Assembly: GCA_024235695.1 (NCBI GenBank)
Contig: JACKLX010000001.1
Coordinates: forward strand, 434,001-498,000
DNA length: 64,000 nt
Reading direction: 5' to 3'
DNA from: Accumulibacter sp.
GTDB lineage: Bacteria; Pseudomonadota; Gammaproteobacteria; Burkholderiales; Rhodocyclaceae
Each line of letters starts with the position of its first letter. Positions within the stretch are counted from its first letter, which is position 1. Under the pieces are notes generated by a model. That model was given only the letters and a program-made list of their open reading frames with translations, ran no database searches and was not told where the DNA came from. A program made the translations under genes and the position numbers. This document shows, piece by piece, positions 58,471 to 64,000 of this stretch.

Positions 58471-58999
58471 CGCGGTCATCGTCCTTGCCGGTGATTTTCT
58501 CGCCAGGCTCCAGTTCCTTGAGTAGCTGAAAGATCGCGCGGTAGCTGCGCGGCGGCTTGCCCTGCGCCTGTTCGAGCAGAGCCGCACGGCGCAGCGAGCG
58601 CAGCTGCTGCAGATCAACCGACGGGCAGCTCTCGGCGATCCCGTAAAGCATTGTTTCGTCCGCCAGCAGGTCGGCACGCAGGCGTTCGAGGCGATGCAGA
58701 CGTGCCGTTTCCTCCAGCGAGTCGCCACGAAGCATCGCCAGCGAGCGGCGTATCGGCTCCGCGTCCACGTCGCGCATCAGCCGGCCGATGTACTGCATCT
58801 GTCGCCGCCGGGCCTCGTCGAGCCGGTTCATCCGTTGCGCCTCGTCGACCGCTGTCCGCAAGTCCTCCGGAAGGTCTATCTTCCGGCTGCGATCGGGCGG
58901 CAGCGCCACCAGTTCCTCGCCGAGCGCCTGCAGGGCCTCCATCGCCCTTTTGCGTTGCGTCTTCGACAGCGGGACGGATTCTTCTTGGCGGGGATTCAT
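58460..58999 (-). CDS. darP: ribosome-associated protein DarP (YjgA, DUF615)
   Basis: A 179-residue, highly charged helical protein with SKTQRKRAMEALQALGEELV and RQMQYIGRLMRD, the DUF615 signatures. In E. coli it helps assemble the large ribosomal subunit. The usual pmbA neighbour lies divergently upstream, as in many proteobacteria. Confidence 0.93.
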   Translation of the reverse strand: MNPRQEESVPLSKTQRKRAMEALQALGEELVALPPDRSRKIDLPEDLRTAVDEAQRMNRLDEARRRQMQYIGRLMRDVDAEPIRRSLAMLRGDSLEETARLHRLERLRADLLADETMLYGIAESCPSVDLQQLRSLRRAALLEQAQGKPPRSYRAIFQLLKELEPGEKITGKDDDRDER

Positions 59000-59082
59000 G
59001 GGCTCGTGGTGCGCCTTGCGCAGTGGCAGACAGGTAAGCTGCGGCTCGTCGACGCCGGGGCGGACGCCTCCGGGGAACTGCT

Positions 59083-60489
59083 ATGATAACGACTTTCGCT
59101 TCCGGCCACCGCCCGATGTCCCATCAAGCCGCCTCAGCCATCAGCAACTCGCGTTTCAGCCACCGTCGCGATACCCTGCAGCAGCTCGCGCGAGACGTTC
59201 TTGCGCACGCTGGCAAGTGCGGCGCGAGCGCCTGCGAGGTCGACGTCTCGGACGGCTTTGGCCAGTCGGTGACGGTTCGCCGCGGCGAGGTCGAAACGAT
59301 CGAATACAATCGCGACAAGTCGATCGCCGTCGCGGTCTACCTCGGGCAGCGAAAAGGCCAGGCGAGTACCTCCGATTTCTCGTCGACGGCGCTGCGCGAG
59401 ACCGTCGAAGCGGCACTGAACATCGCCCGATTTACCGCCGCCGATCCCTGTGCCGGTTTACCCGACGCCGAGTTGCTGGCGATTGACTGCGATCAGCTGC
59501 CCGACCTCGATCTCTACCACCCCTGGCTGTTGTCGGTGGATGGCGCCGTCGATCTAGCCCGACGTTGCGAAAACGCAGCCTTCGCGGTCAGCCCGCAGCT
59601 GAGCAATTCGGAAGGCGCGACGGTATCAACCCAGGAAGGGCATTTCATTTCGGCCAACAGCCTCGGTTTCATTGGCGGCTACCCGACCTCGCGCCATTAT
59701 CTGTCGTGCTCGATGATTGCCGGGGCCAACGAGCACATGCAGCGCGACGACTGGTACGAAACCGCCCGCGATCCGCTGAGTCTCGGCTCGCCGGAGCTGA
59801 TTGGCGAGCACGCCGCCCGGCGCGCCCTGGCGCGGCTCGGCGCGCGCAAGATCAAGACCTGCAAGGTGCCGGTGCTGTTCGAGGCGCCACTGGCGGCCTC
59901 GCTGATCGGCCACTTCGTGCACGCCGTCAGCGGTGGCAGCCTGTACCGCAAGACCTCGTTCCTGGTCGACAGCCTCGGCAAGCGCGTTTTCTCCCGCAAG
60001 GTGCGCATCGGCGAGCGACCGCATCTGCCGCGTGCGCTGGCCAGCGGCTATTTCGATAGCGACGGCGTCGCCACCCATGATCGCGAGCTGATCGTCGATG
60101 GGCGGCTGCAAGGCTACTTCCTCAGTGCCTATACCGCGCGCAAGCTGGGAATGCAGACCACCGGCAATGCCGGTGGCAGCCACAATCTCATCGTCGAGCC
60201 CGGCAAACGCGATCTCGCCGGCCTGTTGCGCAAGATGGGGCGCGGCCTGCTGGTCACCGAGCTGCTCGGCCATGGCGTCAACTACGTCACCGGGGACTAT
60301 TCGCGCGGCGCCGCTGGCTACTGGATCGAGAACGGCGAGATCGCCCACCCGGTCGAAGAGATCACCATTGCCGGCAATCTCCGCGACATGTTCAGGAATG
60401 TCGCGGCGGTCGGCAACGATGTCCTCGTGCGCGGCTCGAAGCAGGTCGGTTCGCTGCTCATCGAACAGATGAAGGTCGCCGGGCACTAG
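59083..60489 (+). CDS. pmbA: metalloprotease-family protein PmbA (TldE)
   Basis: A 468-residue protein with the TldD/PmbA fold. EVDVSDGFGQSVTVRRGEVE, the central region with SGGSLYRKTSFLVDS and the C-terminal GNAGGSHNL are typical. PmbA lacks the HExxH of its partner TldD, and the pair degrades unfolded peptides; tldD is not in this window. GGGGA seven bases before ATG 59083 supports the start. Confidence 0.95.
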   Translation: MITTFASGHRPMSHQAASAISNSRFSHRRDTLQQLARDVLAHAGKCGASACEVDVSDGFGQSVTVRRGEVETIEYNRDKSIAVAVYLGQRKGQASTSDFSSTALRETVEAALNIARFTAADPCAGLPDAELLAIDCDQLPDLDLYHPWLLSVDGAVDLARRCENAAFAVSPQLSNSEGATVSTQEGHFISANSLGFIGGYPTSRHYLSCSMIAGANEHMQRDDWYETARDPLSLGSPELIGEHAARRALARLGARKIKTCKVPVLFEAPLAASLIGHFVHAVSGGSLYRKTSFLVDSLGKRVFSRKVRIGERPHLPRALASGYFDSDGVATHDRELIVDGRLQGYFLSAYTARKLGMQTTGNAGGSHNLIVEPGKRDLAGLLRKMGRGLLVTELLGHGVNYVTGDYSRGAAGYWIENGEIAHPVEEITIAGNLRDMFRNVAAVGNDVLVRGSKQVGSLLIEQMKVAGH

Positions 60490-60578
60490 ATTCTGCGGAA
60501 CCCGCATCGGTCGCAGCGCTGGTCGGATTCTGGCAAGAGCCAGCGGCAAGTCGTACCTCAATGATCGATCGCTTTCGT

Positions 60579-60584
60579 TATAAT
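60579..60584 (+). promoter_or_regulatory. -10 box upstream of the TRAP binding-protein gene
   Basis: A perfect TATAAT, 43 bases before the GTG start of dctP. No good -35 hexamer at the expected place. Confidence 0.4.
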
Positions 60585-60627
60585 CGCCGGGCAACATCCT
60601 TACAAGAACTCACATAGGAGACGAATT

Positions 60628-61707
60628 GTGGAACGACGTTCATTCCTGAAGAATGCCGGGGTCGGCCTGGCTGCCGGTACGGTCGCGATGCCGGCAATTG
60701 CACAGAGCGCGCCAACCATCAAGTGGCGTCTGGCCTCGAGCTTCCCGAAGAGCCTCGACACCATCTATGGCGGTGCCGAAGTGATGGCTGCACGGGTCGC
60801 CGAAGCGACCGGCGGCAAGTTTCAGATCCAGGTCTTTGCCGGCGGCGAAATCGTCCCCGGCCCGGCGGTATTCGATGCCGTCAAGGACAACACCGTCGAA
60901 ATGGCCCACACCGCGTCGTATTATTTCTTCGGCAAGGATCCGACCTACGCTTTCGACTGCACCATTCCATTCGGGATGAACAACCGCCAGACCGACGCCT
61001 GGATGCGTTACGGCAACGGCGGCAAATTGTTGGGAGCGTTCTATGGCAAGTCCAACATCGTGCCGATTCCCTGCGGCAACACCGGCACCCAGATGGGTGG
61101 CTGGTTCCGCAAGGAAATCAAGACCGTTGCCGACATCCACGGTCTCAAGATTCGAATCGGCGGTTTTGCTGGCGAAGTGCTCACCAAGCTTGGCGCGGTA
61201 CCGCAGCAGATTCCGGGCGGCGACATCTATCCGTCACTCGAAAAGGGCACAATCGACGCCGCCGAGTGGGTCGGCCCCTACGACGACCAGAAACTCGGTT
61301 TCAACAAGGTAGCCAAGTACTACTACTATCCGGGCTGGTGGGAAGGTGGTCCGCAGCTGTCGGTCTATGTCAACAGCGCCAAATACGCCGAGCTGCCGAA
61401 AGAGTACAAGGCGATCCTGCACATGGCCTGTGCTGACGCGCATGTCGATATGATGGCCAAGTACGATGCCAAGAACCCGATTGCGCTCAAGCAGCTGGTC
61501 GGTTCCGGCACGCAGTTGCGGCAGTTCCCGAAAGCGGTGATGGACGCATCGTACAAGGCGGCAATGGAAGTCTACGCCGAGACCTCCGCGAAGAATGCGG
61601 AGTTCAAGAAGATCTACGACGACTACAAGAAGTTCATGGCCGACGAAGTCCTGTGGTTCCGCATTGCCGAAGGCTCGTACTCGAACTACCTGGCAACATT
61701 GAAATAG
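60628..61707 (+). CDS. dctP: TRAP transporter solute-binding protein, DctP family, Tat-exported
   Basis: A 359-residue periplasmic binding protein. The N-terminus has a twin-arginine signal (ERRSFLKNAG) ending near AIAQS. The mature part has the DctP pattern, with GGNTGTQMGGWF-type region (CGNTGTQMGGWF) and the conserved arginine in GLKIRIGGF that holds a carboxylate. It resembles the TakP-like group for 2-oxo acids or similar monocarboxylates, but this is a loose call. Start is GTG 60628 with GGAGA before it. Its membrane partners lie convergently at 61844-63948. Confidence 0.93.
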   Translation: MERRSFLKNAGVGLAAGTVAMPAIAQSAPTIKWRLASSFPKSLDTIYGGAEVMAARVAEATGGKFQIQVFAGGEIVPGPAVFDAVKDNTVEMAHTASYYFFGKDPTYAFDCTIPFGMNNRQTDAWMRYGNGGKLLGAFYGKSNIVPIPCGNTGTQMGGWFRKEIKTVADIHGLKIRIGGFAGEVLTKLGAVPQQIPGGDIYPSLEKGTIDAAEWVGPYDDQKLGFNKVAKYYYYPGWWEGGPQLSVYVNSAKYAELPKEYKAILHMACADAHVDMMAKYDAKNPIALKQLVGSGTQLRQFPKAVMDASYKAAMEVYAETSAKNAEFKKIYDDYKKFMADEVLWFRIAEGSYSNYLATLK

Positions 61708-61758
61708 CCGGCGCAGCGAGGGGCCCCGCGACAGGCCACTCGCGTGCGGAAGCAAGAA

Positions 61759-61787
61759 AAAACGGAGGCCTTGCTGGCCTCCGTTTT
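61759..61787. terminator. bidirectional rho-independent terminator between dctP and dctM
   Basis: A perfect 12-bp stem, AAAACGGAGGCC with GGCCTCCGTTTT, and a TTGCT loop. The T-run on the right serves dctP; the A-run on the left is a T-run for the convergent dctM transcript. Confidence 0.9.
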
Positions 61788-61843
61788 GCCGATCGTGGCG
61801 CGACCCGGGGGTCGGGCCGACGCTGCGATTGCCAGGGTAAGGA

Positions 61844-63361
61844 CTACTTGTTCTTTTCCTGCTCCTTGAGCATATCGAGAATGGCGTCGGTCGCGGCGGC
61901 GCCTGGCCTGGGTCTTTCCTGTTGCGGCGCATCCGGCGCCGAGGGCGCTCCGTAGCCGCCGCCATAGCCGCCGCCGTAGTCCGAGGTCGGGATGTCGATC
62001 TCGACCTTGTCGAGATCGACCTTGACCTTCTTGTCGAGGCCGAAGGTGACCAGTTGCGGGAAGGCGATCAGCAGCCCGACCATGATCACCTGGATGCAAA
62101 CGAAGGGGATCGCTCCCCAGTAGATATCGGTGGTCTTGACCGAAGCCGGTGCTACCGAGCGCAAAAAGAACAGCGCGAAACCGAAAGGCGGGTGCATGAA
62201 TGAGGTCTGCATGTTCACCGCCAGCAGGATGCCGAACCAGATCAGGTCAATGCCCAGTGCCTGCGCCACCGGCCCGAGCAGCGGTACGACGATGAACGAC
62301 AGTTCGAAGAAGTCGAGGAAGAACGCCAGCAGGAACACCAGCACGTTCACCACGATCAGGAAGCCGACCTCGCCACCTGGCAGTCCGGTCAGCAGATGCT
62401 CGACCCAGCGGTGTCCGTCGACACCGTAGAAGGTCAGCGAAAAGACCCGCGCGCCGACCAGGATGAAGATCACGAAAGTGGTCAGCTTGGCGGTCGATTC
62501 CATCGCCTGCTTGAGCAGGGTCAGCGACAGGCGGCGACGTGCCAGGGCCATGATCAGCGCGCCGCTGGCGCCCATCGCGCCGCCCTCGGTCGGCGTCGCG
62601 ATGCCCATGAAGATCGTGCCGAGTACCAGGAAGATCAGGAACAGCGGCGGGACCATGGTCGTCAGCGCGCGCATCAGCAGCCTGCTGCCGTGCAATACGC
62701 GCGCTTCGGCCGGCAGCGCCGGCGCCCATTTCGGCTTGAAGATCGCCACCAGAGCGACGTAACCGACGTACAGCGTGGTCAGCGCGATCGCTGGCACGAA
62801 GGCGCCCTGATACATTTCGCCGACCGACTTGCCCAGCTGGTCGGCCATGATGATCAGCACCAGCGAAGGCGGCATGATCTGCGCCAGCGTTCCGGATGCG
62901 GCGATGATGCCGGTCGCCAGCTTGGTGTTGTAGCCGTAACGCAGCATGATCGGCAGCGAGATCAAGCCCATCGAGATCACCGATGCGGCGACCACACCGG
63001 TCGTCGCGGCGAGCAGCGCGCCGACGAAGATCACCGCGAAGGCGAGGCCGCCACGTAGCGGCCCGAAGAGCTGGCCGATGGTGTCGAGCAGGTCCTCGGC
63101 CATTCCCGAGCGTTCGAGGATCAGACCCATGAAGGTGAAGAAGGGAATCGCCAGCAAGGTGTCGTTGTTCATGATGCCGAAGATGCGATCCGGCAGGGCC
63201 TGGAACAGCTGCGGGCCGAGCAGACCCAGTTCGATGCCGATCAGGCCGAAAAAGATGCCGTTGGCGGCCAGCGCGAAAGAGACGGGGAAGCCGACCAGCA
63301 GGAAGACGACCATCGACGCGAAGATGATCGGCGCCATGTTGTTGATCAGGAATTCGGTCAT
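61844..63361 (-). CDS. dctM: TRAP transporter large permease DctM
   Basis: A 505-residue membrane protein with about 12-13 helices, the ion-coupled transport subunit. Family sequence includes IPFFTFMGLILERSGMAEDL, GTLAQIMPPSLVLI and the IATPTEGGAMG region. After the last helix there is an extra hydrophilic tail of about 80 residues rich in lysine, aspartate and then Gly-Tyr and proline (GGGYGGGYG), which standard DctM proteins lack. The start overlaps the dctQ stop as TGATG. Confidence 0.95.
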   Translation of the reverse strand: MTEFLINNMAPIIFASMVVFLLVGFPVSFALAANGIFFGLIGIELGLLGPQLFQALPDRIFGIMNNDTLLAIPFFTFMGLILERSGMAEDLLDTIGQLFGPLRGGLAFAVIFVGALLAATTGVVAASVISMGLISLPIMLRYGYNTKLATGIIAASGTLAQIMPPSLVLIIMADQLGKSVGEMYQGAFVPAIALTTLYVGYVALVAIFKPKWAPALPAEARVLHGSRLLMRALTTMVPPLFLIFLVLGTIFMGIATPTEGGAMGASGALIMALARRRLSLTLLKQAMESTAKLTTFVIFILVGARVFSLTFYGVDGHRWVEHLLTGLPGGEVGFLIVVNVLVFLLAFFLDFFELSFIVVPLLGPVAQALGIDLIWFGILLAVNMQTSFMHPPFGFALFFLRSVAPASVKTTDIYWGAIPFVCIQVIMVGLLIAFPQLVTFGLDKKVKVDLDKVEIDIPTSDYGGGYGGGYGAPSAPDAPQQERPRPGAAATDAILDMLKEQEKNK

Positions 63362-63948
63362 CAGAGTTCTCCCTTGCGGGCCTTGATCGCCAGCGCCAGT
63401 TCTTCCTCGGCGGTCGGCTTGTCCGGCTTGGCGGTCGGATCGGGGCACAGACCGCGCAGGAAACCGATTCGCTTGATCAGTTCCGAGATGCCCTGGATCA
63501 CCAGCAGGAAGAAGCCGATCGGCACCAGCAGGCGCACCGGCCAGACAGTCAGCCCGCCGGCGTTGCTCGACTGCTCGTTGGTCTCATAGGCAAGAACGAA
63601 GATCGGCCACGACATGTACATCACGGCGACGGCCATCGGCATCAGGAAGAAGATGATGCCGAAGACGTCGATCCAGGCCTGTCCGCGTCGAGAGAGGCGG
63701 CCGGCGATCAGATCGATGCGGACGTGCTCGTTGCGCATCAGCGTGTAGCCCGCGCCAAGCAGGAAGATCGCCGAGAACAGGTACCACTGGATCTCGAGAA
63801 AGGCATTCGAGCTGTAGTCGAAGGTGTAGCGCATGACCGCGTTGCCGGCACCGATCAGCGTAACGATCAGAACCAGCCAGATGATGCTCTTGCCGACGCG
63901 CTCGGTGAGACCGTCGATCAATCTCGAGAGTTTGAGTAAACCATTCAC
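63361..63948 (-). CDS. dctQ: TRAP transporter small permease DctQ
   Basis: A 195-residue protein with four helices (about 20-40, 55-75, 92-112, 135-155), with RNEHVRIDLIAGRLS, typical of DctQ. GTG 63948 follows GGAGGG at six bases. It is the first gene of the dctQ-dctM unit; its promoter would lie in the last 50 bases of the window or beyond. Confidence 0.94.
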   Translation of the reverse strand: MNGLLKLSRLIDGLTERVGKSIIWLVLIVTLIGAGNAVMRYTFDYSSNAFLEIQWYLFSAIFLLGAGYTLMRNEHVRIDLIAGRLSRRGQAWIDVFGIIFFLMPMAVAVMYMSWPIFVLAYETNEQSSNAGGLTVWPVRLLVPIGFFLLVIQGISELIKRIGFLRGLCPDPTAKPDKPTAEEELALAIKARKGEL

Positions 63949-64000
63949 GGGGAACCCTCCATAGATGCCCTGAAACTCGCTCCTCCCAGACGTGATCGCT

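Overview
The window is about 64 kb of GC-rich bacterial chromosome that is almost entirely coding. It reads as a betaproteobacterium. The evidence is a complete division and cell-wall (dcw) cluster running from mraZ to lpxC, a DciA-type DUF721 gene, an rsmI/yraN/gmhA/dolP neighbourhood, class II pyrC, a DUF3683 giant flavo-iron-sulfur enzyme and a DUF4212 acetate-type symporter pair. A Rhodocyclales relative such as 'Candidatus Accumulibacter' is my best guess from gene content. This is inference; no 16S gene is present. I see no tRNA, insertion sequence, prophage or CRISPR array.

Region 1 (1-5224, minus strand) is the accessory highlight. A tightly coupled operon encodes an MBOAT O-acyltransferase fused to an SGNH domain, a carrier protein, a standalone adenylation enzyme and an acyl-CoA-dehydrogenase-like flavoenzyme cut by the window edge. 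The first three mirror the Dlt logic of D-alanylation (DltB+DltD, DltC, DltA). However, the adenylation pocket reads D-L-L-Y-L-A-L-V-C-K, which I know from prolyl-AMP ligases of the pyrrole-2-carboxylate pathway (PltF type), and the flavoenzyme looks like the prolyl-carrier dehydrogenase of that pathway (PltE type). Together they suggest an undescribed system that puts a pyrrole-2-carboxyl (or prolyl) group on an envelope glycan.

Region 2 (5.5-35 kb) is housekeeping and metabolism. It holds slt, an NDUFA9-like gene and cca; fau, with a striking inverted repeat over its ribosome-binding region; a CHASE-PAS-GGDEF-EAL signalling protein; patB, cysK and ilvA; a Kef-like antiporter with a YbdK ligase; the DUF3683 oxidoreductase; trkH; the DUF4212/ActP-like symporter pair and a small membrane protein; dolP, gmhA and yraN divergent from rsmI; pyrC; a small lipoprotein; DUF3025; and the RNase P RNA gene.

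Region 3 (35.3-53 kb) is the dcw cluster: mraZ-rsmH-ftsL-ftsI-murE-murF-mraY-murD-ftsW-murG-murC-ddlB-ftsQ-ftsA-ftsZ-lpxC. All genes are intact and most overlap or nearly touch. An AT-rich leader with phased TGGG repeats precedes it and probably serves as the MraZ operator.

Region 4 (53-64 kb) holds dciA divergent from an M23 endopeptidase gene, folA and thyA, a PilZ-like protein, mog and darP, pmbA, and a TRAP transporter. The TRAP binding-protein gene converges on its two membrane genes across a bidirectional terminator.
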